This document shows, piece after piece, positions 1 to 7,626 of a stretch of 64,000 nucleotides of DNA (within the stretch, counting starts at the first letter, position 1; every line of letters starts with the position of its first letter). The notes under the pieces were generated by a model, which saw only the letters and a program-made list of their open reading frames with translations, was not told where the DNA came from and did no database searches. A program made the translations under genes and the position numbers. Source of the DNA: Nonomuraea candida. GTDB lineage: Bacteria; Actinomycetota; Actinomycetes; Streptosporangiales; Streptosporangiaceae. Location of the stretch: positions 25,718 to 89,717 of the forward strand of contig NZ_JOAG01000045.1 of the NCBI RefSeq assembly GCF_000725485.1, written 5' to 3'.

Positions 1-17
1 GTTTTACGGGGGGCTGG

Positions 18-1190
18 TCAGGACTGGTAGCGGCTGGTGCTGCCGTGCCATTCGAGCCCGCCGGCCATCCACGCCTGCGCGCCGCGCAGGAAGCGCTTCA
101 GCTCGGGGGAGGGCAGGGCGGACAGGGCGCGCTGGCTCTGCTCGAAGCCGCGGACGAAGTGGTTGTGCAGGTGGACGGCGCGCTCGGTGGCCTCGCGCGT
201 CGAGCAGCCGTCCTCGGCGGCCATCAGCAGGATCACGTTGGAGTCGGGCAGCTCGTCGGCCGCCTCCCTGGCCACCGAGTGCAGGTCGTTGACCAGCACG
301 CTCGCGGTGCCCGCCTGCATGAGCGCGGTGTGGAAGCGGCGTTCGGCGAACAGGTCGGGAGGCAGCGCGTAGCCGCCGACGATGTCGATGAGGGTCATGG
401 AGGTGTAGAAGCTGTCGTGCTGGCGGGCGGCCAGGTAGCGCCAGACGGGTGGCGGCGTCTCCAGGTAGCGCCAGGCGGCGTAGGCGGCCCAGCTCACGTA
501 CATCTGGCTCGTGATGTTGCAGATGCGCATGACCTGCGCCGGGGTGGAGTGGCGGGCGGCGTGGCTGGTGGCCGAGCGCAGCGAGACCAGGACGGGGTCG
601 TTCCTGATGTGCTCCTCCAGTTGCGCGGTGTAGCCGCCGGCGTCGGGCGGCGGGTCCATGGCCGACATGACCAGGGCCAGCCGGGGCGGCAGCTCGGTGG
701 GCGTGGCGCCGAGGTCGGTCTCGTCGGCGTAGTAGTCGTCGGCCGCCCACCACGCGGCGTTGAGCTGCGCGGCGATCAGCAGCAGGTCGGGGTCGTCGGT
801 GTCGGCGTGGGCGAGCATGGCCAGCCGCCCGAACCCGGTGGCGGCGAACTCCTCCATCCGGCCCGCGTGGATGCCGACCCGCTCGGCCCACGCCACCAGC
901 CGCCGGTCGACCTCCGCGCCCAGCGCCTCGTCCACCCGCGCGGTCTCGGGGCAGTAGAGCGGCGGGTACGTCCCGTCGCCCCACTCCCGCTCCCGGTAGG
1001 CGAGCGGGGCGAGGCTGTGGGCGGACGACGGCGTCGCGGGGCCCGGCCCCGGCTCGTGCCCGTCGCCCTCCTCGAACCTGGGCCGGCCGGGCCGCAGCGC
1101 GGAGCGCAGGCTGAGGGTGTGGGCGCCCAGCCCCGTCGGACCGGCGGGCACCGGCAGGGTGGCAGGGTCAAAGGGGGCGAAGTCCGGCAT
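18..1190 (-). CDS. 2-methylisoborneol synthase (terpene cyclase, likely encapsulin cargo)
   Basis: Class I terpene synthase of about 390 residues. It would cyclise 2-methyl-geranyl diphosphate to the earthy odorant 2-methylisoborneol. The metal-binding motif DDYYADE lies near residues 151-157 and the second Mg motif NDLHSVARE (N-D-x2-S-x3-E) near 301-309. The first 75 residues are Pro/Gly-rich and look disordered; they contain GPTGLG, resembling the GPTG segment in the N-terminal extension of Streptomyces 2-MIB synthases, an extension reported to direct loading into family 2 encapsulins. A GTG lies directly before the ATG at 1190; the ATG is preferred because of the GAGGAAGAGG upstream. It starts 25 bases after the encapsulin stop, so the two genes probably share one transcript. 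The C-methyltransferase that makes the substrate is not in the window and would be expected beyond position 1. Confidence 0.9.
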   Translation of the reverse strand: MPDFAPFDPATLPVPAGPTGLGAHTLSLRSALRPGRPRFEEGDGHEPGPGPATPSSAHSLAPLAYREREWGDGTYPPLYCPETARVDEALGAEVDRRLVAWAERVGIHAGRMEEFAATGFGRLAMLAHADTDDPDLLLIAAQLNAAWWAADDYYADETDLGATPTELPPRLALVMSAMDPPPDAGGYTAQLEEHIRNDPVLVSLRSATSHAARHSTPAQVMRICNITSQMYVSWAAYAAWRYLETPPPVWRYLAARQHDSFYTSMTLIDIVGGYALPPDLFAERRFHTALMQAGTASVLVNDLHSVAREAADELPDSNVILLMAAEDGCSTREATERAVHLHNHFVRGFEQSQRALSALPSPELKRFLRGAQAWMAGGLEWHGSTSRYQS

Positions 1191-1215
1191 CACGCCTCTT
1201 CCTCGGGTCGGCGGG

Positions 1216-2610
1216 TCAGGAGCGCGGGGCGGCGACGTTGACGTCCTCCAGCACCCCGATCGCGTCGGGCACCAGAATCGCCGCCGAGTAGTAGGCGCTG
1301 ACCAGGTAGGACATCACGGCCTTGGAGTCGATGCCCATGAAGCGCACGTTGAGCCCCGGTTCGTACTCCTCGGGGATGCCCGTCTGGTAGAGGCCCACGA
1401 CGCCCTGGTCCTCCTCGCCGACCCGCATGGCCAGGATCGAGGTGGTGCGCCGCTCCGAGATCGGGATCTTGCCGCACGGGAAGATCGGGATGCCCCGCCA
1501 GGCGGGCACCTCGTGACCGTTGACCTCCGTGGAGCCCGGGACCAGCCCGCGCCTGTTGCACTCGCGGAAGAACGCCGCGATCGCCTTGGGATGGGCGAGC
1601 AGGAAGCGGGTCTTGCGGCGCATGCTGATCAGGTCGTCGAGGTCGTCGGGGGTCGGCGGGCCGGACCAGGTGTAGATGCGCTGGTCGTAGTCCGCGTTGT
1701 GGAGCAGCCCGAACTCGCGGTTGTTGAGCAGCTCCCACTCCTCGCGCTCGCGCAGCTCGTGGATGGTCAGGCGGAGCTGCTCCTCGATCTGGTTCATCGG
1801 GTCGTTGAACAGGTCGGCCACGCGGGTGTGCACGCGCAGGATCGTCTGCGCGACGCTCAGCTCGTATTCGCGGGGGCGCAGGTCGTAGTCCACGAACGTG
1901 CCCTCGATGACCGGCTCGCCGGTGTGCCCGGCCGAGAGGGCGACCTCGGCCTCGCCGCGCCGGTTGACCGGCCTGCTCAGGCGGTCGAGGTGGGCCGCCA
2001 GGTGCGCGCGCAGCGTGGGGGAGCGCGCCGCGATGCGCCGCAGCTCCTCGCGCCGGGCGAACAGCAGCGTGCAGGCGGTGGCGGCGCGGTAGGTGCACGG
2101 CCAGCGCGGGTCGTCCGCGGTGAGCGCCTCGTCGCCGAGCTGGTCGCCGTCGGCGATGACGCCGAGGAACTGCGGCTCGCCGTACGGGCCCTTGTCCACC
2201 CGCTCCAGGCGGCCGTGCGCGATCACCCCGGTCTCGGCCACCGGCGTGCCGGCCACGGCCACCACGTCGCCGGCCCGCACCTCACGCACCGTGAACGCGG
2301 CGGCGAGCGCCGCCAGCACCTCCGCGTCGGCGAAGCCGCGCAGCGCGGGGATCTCGGTCAGCGTCTCCGGCACGATCCGCACGTCGTCGGCCCCCGCCCG
2401 CACCACCCCGACCCGGCCGCGGCCCGGCACGTGCGTCAGCCGCCGGTTCACCCGGTAGGTGCCGCCCCGCACGTCCACCCAGGGCAGCATGCGCAGCAGC
2501 CAGCGGGAGCTGATGGCCTGCATCTGCGGGCGGGTCTTGGTCGTGGTGGCCAGGTTGCGCGCGGCCCTGGTGTCCAGGCTGAGCCGGGCTTCCGTCGGCT
2601 CCGTGGGCAT
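1216..2610 (-). CDS. Family 2B encapsulin shell protein with cyclic-nucleotide-binding domain (EshA-like)
   Basis: Protein of 464 residues. A cyclic-nucleotide-binding (Crp/Fnr-like) domain at about residues 88-212 is inserted in a larger protein whose C-terminal half (from about 220, with [22 protein letters not shown] and later [20 protein letters not shown]) matches the HK97-fold shell of family 2B encapsulins such as EshA. Members of this family assemble into icosahedral protein compartments and are often encoded next to 2-MIB synthase, as here. The ligand is not identified; family members may sense a nucleotide through the inserted domain. The ATG at 2610 follows CCGGAGGAAAG. An AT-rich palindromic region lies 20-55 bases upstream. 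Confidence 0.9.
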   Translation of the reverse strand: MPTEPTEARLSLDTRAARNLATTTKTRPQMQAISSRWLLRMLPWVDVRGGTYRVNRRLTHVPGRGRVGVVRAGADDVRIVPETLTEIPALRGFADAEVLAALAAAFTVREVRAGDVVAVAGTPVAETGVIAHGRLERVDKGPYGEPQFLGVIADGDQLGDEALTADDPRWPCTYRAATACTLLFARREELRRIAARSPTLRAHLAAHLDRLSRPVNRRGEAEVALSAGHTGEPVIEGTFVDYDLRPREYELSVAQTILRVHTRVADLFNDPMNQIEEQLRLTIHELREREEWELLNNREFGLLHNADYDQRIYTWSGPPTPDDLDDLISMRRKTRFLLAHPKAIAAFFRECNRRGLVPGSTEVNGHEVPAWRGIPIFPCGKIPISERRTTSILAMRVGEEDQGVVGLYQTGIPEEYEPGLNVRFMGIDSKAVMSYLVSAYYSAAILVPDAIGVLEDVNVAAPRS

Positions 2611-2630
2611 CTTTCCTCCGGAGGTCGGCG

Positions 2631-2664
2631 AGCAGTCGCTACTTAAAGTAGTTTTGCGACTACT
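2631..2664. promoter_or_regulatory. Nested inverted repeats upstream of the encapsulin gene
   Basis: Two overlapping dyads sit in an AT-rich island 21-54 bases upstream of the encapsulin start. The outer arms are AGCAGTCGC (2631-2639) and GCGACTACT (2656-2664), with one mismatch. An inner dyad CTACTT-A-AAGTAG occupies 2639-2651. AGTAG/CTACT half-sites therefore occur three times. The position suggests a repressor or activator operator over the promoter of the encapsulin/terpene synthase operon. The binding protein is not known. Confidence 0.5.
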
Positions 2665-2784
2665 GATCGTAGAGTCTCCGGATGGTTAGGAATGCTGACG
2701 GATCGGGAAGGCCGGTCTGTCCGAACCGCCACATCGGCACCCCCGTAAGATCAGCCGCCTTCCACGCGCCGGGCCGGCGGCGCG

Positions 2785-3012
2785 TCAGCCGCCTTCCCGC
2801 TCAGAGCGGGGCCGCCGGCCGCGGGCGGGCCGCTCGGACTTCGGGCCCTCCGCGCGGTCGCCGCCCACCTTGCGGGCCTGCTTGCCGGGCTCGGACTGCA
2901 GCTTCTTGTTCACCTTGGCGTCGAGCTCCCGCTCGCTCATCCCCTTGCGCTCCAGGTCCTTACGCAGGCGGGCGCGCTTGGCGTCGTAGGCGTTGCTGCC
3001 TGGTCGAGGCAT
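2785..3012 (-). CDS. Small highly charged hypothetical protein
   Basis: A 75-residue hydrophilic protein beginning MPRPGSNAYDAKRARLRKDL. Lysine, arginine and glutamate dominate; a helical N-terminal half is followed by a basic, Arg/Gly/Pro-rich, probably disordered tail. The ATG at 3012 is chosen over the longer reading frame (to 3069) because a purine-rich AAGGAAG lies 9 bases before it and the family-like helical segment starts there. It follows the SDR gene by 57 bases on the same strand. Small basic proteins of this kind are common in actinomycetes with no settled function, and none is proposed here. Confidence 0.6.
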   Translation of the reverse strand: MPRPGSNAYDAKRARLRKDLERKGMSERELDAKVNKKLQSEPGKQARKVGGDRAEGPKSERPARGRRPRSEREGG

Positions 3013-3069
3013 GGCAGACCACTTCCTTCCCCCTTGCCCGGCCGCTACCCGGCCCGCCGCCGGGCACAC

Positions 3070-3870
3070 CTACAGCTCGCGCCACTCGCCGGAGTCGAGG
3101 GCCGAGGCCCCCTGCGGGCCCATCATCGTCATGCCGCCGTCGACGAACACCGTCGTCCCCGTCACGTACGAGGCCGTGGGACCGGCGAGGAAGGCCACCA
3201 CGGCGGCGACCTCGCGGGCGTCGCCCGGCCGGGGAATGGGGTTGCCCGGCCGGCTGCCCGGCCGCGGCGGGCGGTCCTCCTGTCCCGTCATCGGGGTGGC
3301 GATCTCGCCCGGCGCCACCGTGTTGACCGTGATGCCGTGCCCGGCCAGCTCCAGCGCCAGCACCCGGCTGAGCAGCCGCAGCCCGCCCTTGGCCGCGCAG
3401 TACGGCCCCGAGCCCATCTTCGGGTACTCCTCGTGCACGCTGGTGACGTTGACCACCCGCCCGCCCCGCCCGGCGGCCACCATCCGCCTGGCCGCGCGCT
3501 GCGCGCACAGGAACGGCCCGTCGAGGTCCACCGCCAGGATCGAGCGCCAGCGCTCGTAGCCCATCTCCAGCAGCGGCTCGTGGCTGCCCGTGCCCGCGTT
3601 GTTGACCAGCACGCCCAGCCCGCCCAGCTCGTCGGCCAGCTCGTCCACGGCCGCCGCCGCGCCCACGGGCTCGGTCAGGTCGTGCCGGCGGATCGCCGCC
3701 GTGCGGCCCGTCCCGCGTACGAGGCGGGCCGTCTCCTCCGCGCCCTCGCGGTCCCGGTGGTAGGTGATGCCGACGTCGAACCCCTGCCCGGCCAGCGCCA
3801 CGGCGGTGGCCTTGCCGATGCCCGAGTCCGCCCCCGTGACGACCGCCACCCGGTCGTATCCGTTGTCCAT
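3070..3870 (-). CDS. SDR family NAD(P)-dependent oxidoreductase
   Basis: Classical short-chain dehydrogenase/reductase of about 266 residues. The cofactor motif TGADSGIG lies near the N-terminus, with NNAG in the middle. The catalytic Ser is in NVTSVHE and the Tyr/Lys pair in PYCAAKGG, followed by NTVAPGEIATPM. The arrangement resembles glucose 1-dehydrogenase/3-oxoacyl reductase-like SDRs; the substrate cannot be read from sequence. Two in-frame ATGs exist at 3876 and 3870; the second is better placed, with AGGTGA 5 bases upstream. It lies 38 bases after the alpha/beta hydrolase gene on the same strand and may be co-transcribed with it. Confidence 0.9.
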   Translation of the reverse strand: MDNGYDRVAVVTGADSGIGKATAVALAGQGFDVGITYHRDREGAEETARLVRGTGRTAAIRRHDLTEPVGAAAAVDELADELGGLGVLVNNAGTGSHEPLLEMGYERWRSILAVDLDGPFLCAQRAARRMVAAGRGGRVVNVTSVHEEYPKMGSGPYCAAKGGLRLLSRVLALELAGHGITVNTVAPGEIATPMTGQEDRPPRPGSRPGNPIPRPGDAREVAAVVAFLAGPTASYVTGTTVFVDGGMTMMGPQGASALDSGEWREL

Positions 3871-3908
3871 GGTCATCACCTGCCCCGGACGGCCGGTTGA
3901 AACGGCCC

Positions 3909-4679
3909 TTACCAGCCCCGGCCGCGCAGGAACGCCGCGCAGCGCAGGGTCCAGTCGCCGGTCACGGGGTCGTCCCCGGCCAGCCCGAGACCGTGCCGGC
4001 CGCTGGGATAGACGTGCACCTCCTGCGGGACGCCGTTGCGGGCGAGCGCCTGGGAGAGCAGCAGAGTGTTCTCGACGGGGACCGACTCGTCGTCGGCGGT
4101 GTGCCACAGGAACATGGGTGGCGTGCTGGGCCCGACCCGGCCGGGGAGGGAGAGCGCGGCGCGTACCGGCTCGGGGGCGTCCGCGCCGAGCAGGTTGGCG
4201 GCCGAGCCCCGGTGGGACCGGGGGCCGGTGAGCGTGGTGACGGGATAGCAGAGCACGGCCAGCCCCGGCCGGGCGTCGGCCGCGTCGATCGCGTCGTGCG
4301 GGCCCTCCGCCTGCATCGGGCCGGTCTCGGTCGCCAGCAGCCCCGCCAGGTGGCCGCCGGCCGAGAAGCCGAGCACCCCGACCCGGCCGGGGTCCACGCC
4401 GTGGGCGGCGGCGTGGTGGCGTACCCACCGCACGGCTCTGGCGGCGTCGAGCAGGGGCAGCGGGTGGCGGTGCGGCGCGACCCGGTAGCGCACGACGAAC
4501 GCCGCGACGCCGAGCGAGTTGAGCCACCGCGCGACCGGGGCGCCCTCATGCTCGGCCAGGTGGTGGTACGCCCCGCCGGGGAAGACCAGCACGGCCGGGG
4601 CCGCCCCGCCGCCGGCGGCCACGGGGAAGGCGGTGATGGTGGCCGCGCCGGTCGTGGGCCACAGGGGGTGCTCGCTCAT
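3909..4679 (-). CDS. Alpha/beta hydrolase (acetyl-esterase-like)
   Basis: A 256-residue alpha/beta-fold hydrolase. An oxyanion-type PGGAYHHLAEHEG segment precedes VVRYR and the nucleophile elbow GFSAGGH. The acid is probably in HTADDESVP and the histidine in GRHGLGLA near the C-terminus. This pattern is seen in BD-FAE and xylan/acetyl-esterase-type carboxylesterases. No signal peptide is visible, so it is probably cytoplasmic. The ATG at 4679 is chosen because GAGAGG lies 5 bases upstream; the longer reading frame lacks such a site. It is first in a possible three-gene unit with the SDR and the small basic protein, and is divergent from the lasso cluster. Confidence 0.85.
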   Translation of the reverse strand: MSEHPLWPTTGAATITAFPVAAGGGAAPAVLVFPGGAYHHLAEHEGAPVARWLNSLGVAAFVVRYRVAPHRHPLPLLDAARAVRWVRHHAAAHGVDPGRVGVLGFSAGGHLAGLLATETGPMQAEGPHDAIDAADARPGLAVLCYPVTTLTGPRSHRGSAANLLGADAPEPVRAALSLPGRVGPSTPPMFLWHTADDESVPVENTLLLSQALARNGVPQEVHVYPSGRHGLGLAGDDPVTGDWTLRCAAFLRGRGW

Positions 4680-4849
4680 GGACGCCTCTCGTCTCGGTCG
4701 ATCGCCGTGATCGACGACGGATGCTAGCGAGCGCCCGGAGCGGCCCGCGTCGCGGGGCACGGGTCACGCCGGCGGCGATCCGGGAACGTCCGGGACGGCG
4801 CAGAACGATGATCGGCACCCGCCGCTGTGCTAGGCAGGTACCGAAGATC

Positions 4850-4864
4850 GAAAGGAGGTGATCC
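4850..4864 (+). promoter_or_regulatory. Full-length Shine-Dalgarno sequence before the lasso precursor
   Basis: GAAAGGAGGTGATCC is complementary over 15 bases to the conserved 3' end of bacterial 16S rRNA (GGAUCACCUCCUUUC). It ends one base before the precursor ATG at 4866, with the GGAGG core 8-9 bases upstream. Most genes in this window have only 4-7 complementary bases, so the site suggests unusually strong initiation for the peptide gene relative to its enzymes. Confidence 0.85.
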
Positions 4865-4865
4865 C

Positions 4866-5003
4866 ATGCAGGACGGACGGAGCACGCAGGACGAGTACGA
4901 GGCCCCCGCGCTGGAGGAACTCGGCTCCTTCCAGGAGCTGACCGGGTATGTGGGGCTGCGCAACAGAGAGTCGCTCCTCGGCTATCCCCGCAACATCTGG
5001 TGA
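4866..5003 (+). CDS. Lasso peptide precursor
   Basis: A 45-residue precursor (family name A/LasA). The leader carries the RRE-recognition motif YEAPAL (Y11-x2-P14-x-L16). It ends ELTG, placing Thr at -2 if the core begins with Tyr28. The predicted core is YVGLRNRESLLGYPRNIW (18 residues), with the Tyr1 amine linked to Glu8 to form an 8-residue ring and a 10-residue tail containing LLGYPRNIW. If cleavage fell before Gly27, the core would be 19 residues with a Gly1-Glu9 ring. The Thr at -2, as in fusilassin (ATG then Trp1), favours Tyr1. The core has no cysteine, so the fold would be class II. The cyclase gene follows after 10 bases. Confidence 0.9.
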   Translation: MQDGRSTQDEYEAPALEELGSFQELTGYVGLRNRESLLGYPRNIW

Positions 5004-5013
5004 CCCCGCACCC

Positions 5014-6843
5014 ATGAGCACTGGAGGAGTGGAGGTCGGTCACCCGGTGCGACATTTCGTGGTCCTTCCGGACGTTCCCGCCGCCGCCGAGGTGGCCGGC
5101 CGCTGCCTGCCAGGAGCGACCCACCAGATCTCCCACCCTTCCGGCCGCCCCCTCGTGCTCGCCGGCGTGCCGGCCGGCCAGATCGTCCGCGCGCGGGCGG
5201 GCGACGACCGGCTCGTGCTCATCGGCCGCGCTCCGGCCGACCGCCGCGCCCTCGAAAGGCTGCTGGCCCGCGACCCCGCAGGCGCGATCGACCGGCTCGC
5301 CGCGCTGCCGGGCAGCTTTCACCTCGTCGCCGTGACCGGCGGCCGCACGCTCGTGCGCGGCAGCGCCTCCGGCCTGCGCCGCGTCTTCCACGCCACGATC
5401 GGCGGCGTCGACGTCGCCTGCGACCGCTCCGACGTGCTCGCCGCCCTGCTCGGCGCGGAGCCCGACCCGGGCGTGCTGGCCCTGCGCCTGCTCGACAGCC
5501 TGCCGCACGTGCTGGGGGAGCGGTCGGTGTGGCGCGGCGTGCGGCCGGTGCCCGCCGGGCACTGCCTGGTGTACGACCCGGGCTCCCCGGCCGCGCGCAC
5601 CCTGGACGCCTGGCGGCCCCCGCAGGGCGGGCTCCCGCTCGACGCCGGGGCGCGGGAGCTGCGCCGGGCCCTGACCGAGGCGGTGGCCGCGCGCACCGGC
5701 GACGGCGCGACGATCAGCGCGGACCTGTCGGGCGGGATGGACTCGACGTCGCTGTGCTGCCTGGCCGCCGATGGGCCCGCCCGCCTCACCGCCTTCACCA
5801 TGGCCAGCGACGACGCGGCCGACGACGACCTGCACTGGGCGCGCATCGCCGCGCGGGCCCTGCCCGGCGTCGAGCACGTCGTCTACCCCGAGCGGGAGCT
5901 GCCGGAGTTCTACGCCGGGGTGGGCGCGGAGGCCCGCACGGACGAGCCGTCGCTCGCGGTGCTGAACGCCGCCCGCTTCCTGTGGCGGCTCGGCCGGGCC
6001 CGCGAGCGCGGCGCGCGCCTGCACCTCGACGGGCTCGGCGGCGACCAGGTGCTCACCGGGACCCCTGCCCTCTACCACGACCTGCTGCGACGCCGGCCGC
6101 TCACGGCGCTGGCCCGGCTGCGCAGGCATCGCCACCTCGACGGGTTCCCGTGGCGGGCGGTGGGGGAGCTGGTCGGCGGCCGCCCCTACCGCGACGCGCT
6201 CGCGGGACTGCGCGACCGGCTGCTCACCGGCGCGCGGGAGCCCGCCGGCGGCCGGGCGTTCGGCTGGGAGCCGCCGCCGGCCATCCCGGCCTGGCTCACC
6301 CCCGAGGCCAGACGGCTCATCGCCGCGCAGCTCGAAGAGGTCCTGGACCAGGCCCGGCCGCTGGCCCCGCGCCGGGGCGCGCACGCCGATCTCGCCGCGA
6401 TCCACGCCGCCGGGCGCGAGGTGCGGCTGCTGCACCAGCTCGCCCCGGACGACGGCCCCGCCGCCGAGTCGCCCTTCCTCGACGACAGCGTGGTGGCGGC
6501 GTGTCTCGCGGTACGCCCAGAGGACCGGCTGACCCCGTACGAGTACAAGCCGCTGATCAAGGCGGCGATGGCCGGGGTGCTGCCCGGCGGGCTGCTGGCC
6601 CGCAGGAGCAAGGCCGACGGCACCACCCTGGCCGCCGAGGGGTTCGCCAGGAACCGCCGCGCCCTGGCCGCCACCTGGGCGGACTCCCGGCTGGCCGGGC
6701 TCGGCCTGATCGACCCGGCGCCGCTGACGCGGCTGACCGGCATGACGTACGCGAACCGGTCCCACCACTGGGGCATGGACGCCGCCCTCGCCACCGAGTG
6801 GTGGCTGCGCCTGCGGGACGAGGCTGAAAGGCGAGTGACATGA
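5014..6843 (+). CDS. Lasso peptide cyclase (asparagine-synthetase-like)
   Basis: About 609 residues. It resembles asparagine synthetase B: an N-terminal glutaminase-like domain that lacks the catalytic Cys2 context, then an adenylating synthetase domain with the pyrophosphate loop DLSGGMDST near residue 235. It should activate the Glu side chain of the precursor as an acyl-AMP and close the macrolactam on the new N-terminus. The ATG at 5014 has a weak ribosome site; an in-frame GTG at 5047 has GGAGG 11 bases upstream and is an alternative start. The stop overlaps the next start (ATGA at 6840-6843), giving translational coupling to the RRE protein. Confidence 0.92.
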   Translation: MSTGGVEVGHPVRHFVVLPDVPAAAEVAGRCLPGATHQISHPSGRPLVLAGVPAGQIVRARAGDDRLVLIGRAPADRRALERLLARDPAGAIDRLAALPGSFHLVAVTGGRTLVRGSASGLRRVFHATIGGVDVACDRSDVLAALLGAEPDPGVLALRLLDSLPHVLGERSVWRGVRPVPAGHCLVYDPGSPAARTLDAWRPPQGGLPLDAGARELRRALTEAVAARTGDGATISADLSGGMDSTSLCCLAADGPARLTAFTMASDDAADDDLHWARIAARALPGVEHVVYPERELPEFYAGVGAEARTDEPSLAVLNAARFLWRLGRARERGARLHLDGLGGDQVLTGTPALYHDLLRRRPLTALARLRRHRHLDGFPWRAVGELVGGRPYRDALAGLRDRLLTGAREPAGGRAFGWEPPPAIPAWLTPEARRLIAAQLEEVLDQARPLAPRRGAHADLAAIHAAGREVRLLHQLAPDDGPAAESPFLDDSVVAACLAVRPEDRLTPYEYKPLIKAAMAGVLPGGLLARRSKADGTTLAAEGFARNRRALAATWADSRLAGLGLIDPAPLTRLTGMTYANRSHHWGMDAALATEWWLRLRDEAERRVT

Positions 6844-7091
6844 AACTGGGCCCCGGGGTGGTCACCGCGGACACCGAGTACGGCCTGGTCCTGCTCGACG
6901 AGGGCAGCGGCCGCTACTGGCGGCTCAACGAGACGGGCGCCCTGGTCGCCACGGTCCTCATCGAGGGCGGCACGCCCGAGACGGCGGCACGCCGCCTCGC
7001 CGACCGCTACGGCATCCACCGCCCCCGCGCCGAGCAGGACGTCCGCGCCCTGCTGAACGCCCTCGTCGCCGCCGGCCTGGCCACCGAATGA
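6840..7091 (+). CDS. Lasso RRE protein (PqqD-like leader-binding, B1)
   Basis: An 83-residue PqqD-fold RiPP recognition element. Features are the beta-hairpin segment EYGLVLLDEGSGRYWRLNETG, the ensuing helix, and ADRYGIHRPRAEQDVRALLNAL, all typical of stand-alone lasso B1 proteins. It should bind the YxxPxL motif of the leader and present the precursor to the protease. It overlaps its neighbours by four bases on both sides (6840 and 7088), so the three enzymes are probably made in step. Confidence 0.92.
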   Translation: MKLGPGVVTADTEYGLVLLDEGSGRYWRLNETGALVATVLIEGGTPETAARRLADRYGIHRPRAEQDVRALLNALVAAGLATE

Positions 7092-7513
7092 GCAGCCGCG
7101 AGGACGCGGGGCGGCCGGGGCGTGGCGGAACGTGGGGGGCGCGGTTGCGGGCGCGGTGTGCGGTGGGGGCGGCGCGGGTGCTGGCGCGCAGGTCGCCGGC
7201 CGGGATCCGCACGGTGCTGGAGCGCCTGCGCGGCGGCGCCCGGCCCGCCTCGCACGCCGAGGCCGAACGGGCGCTCGAAAGCGTGCTCGCCGTCAGCCTG
7301 CGCTGCGCCGGGCCGGAGGCGTGCCTGGTCAGGTCCCTCGCCGTGGTGCTGGCCTGCCGGCTGCGCGGGACCTGGCCGACATGGTGCGTCGGGGTGCGCG
7401 TGCGCCCGCCGTTCGGGGCGCACGCCTGGGTCGAGGCGGAGGGCCGCCCGGTCGCGGAGGCCGCCGGCCCCGACTACTTCCGTCGCCTGATCGTGGTGGG
7501 CGATTCCGGCTGA
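7088..7513 (+). CDS. Lasso leader peptidase (transglutaminase-like, B2)
   Basis: A 141-residue B2-type cysteine protease that removes the leader. The predicted nucleophile is Cys79 in EACLVRSLA and the histidine is His112 in GAHAWVE. The acidic third position is Glu124 (RPVAEAAG), where many relatives have Asp. The first 50 residues are Arg/Gly-rich. It is the last gene of the cluster; no ABC exporter (LasD/McjD type) follows within the window, so export must use another pump or the peptide stays inside. Confidence 0.9.
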   Translation: MSSREDAGRPGRGGTWGARLRARCAVGAARVLARRSPAGIRTVLERLRGGARPASHAEAERALESVLAVSLRCAGPEACLVRSLAVVLACRLRGTWPTWCVGVRVRPPFGAHAWVEAEGRPVAEAAGPDYFRRLIVVGDSG

Positions 7514-7585
7514 TGACCCGGGACGGGTAGATCGTGTACGTTTGACAACCTGGAACTCCTGTTACCCGAGGCGTATTTCGTGTCG

Positions 7586-7609
7586 GCCGGGGACCACGAC
7601 GGCCCCGGC
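7586..7609 (+). other. GC-rich hairpin between the lasso cluster and the HTH gene
   Basis: Arms GCCGGGG (7586-7592) and CCCCGGC (7603-7609) enclose a 10-base loop. It lies 73 bases after the protease stop and 18 bases before the next ATG. It could end the lasso transcript, or sit in the 5' leader of the next gene near its ribosome-binding site. Sequence alone does not decide between the two. Confidence 0.3.
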
Positions 7610-7626
7610 GAGATGGGGGCCGAAGT

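Noticed and set aside
7542..7577. TTGACA as a housekeeping promoter for the HTH membrane protein gene
   Set aside because: No acceptable -10 sequence occurs at 16-18 bases. The alternative GGAAC-N16-GTAT pattern is too weak to call.
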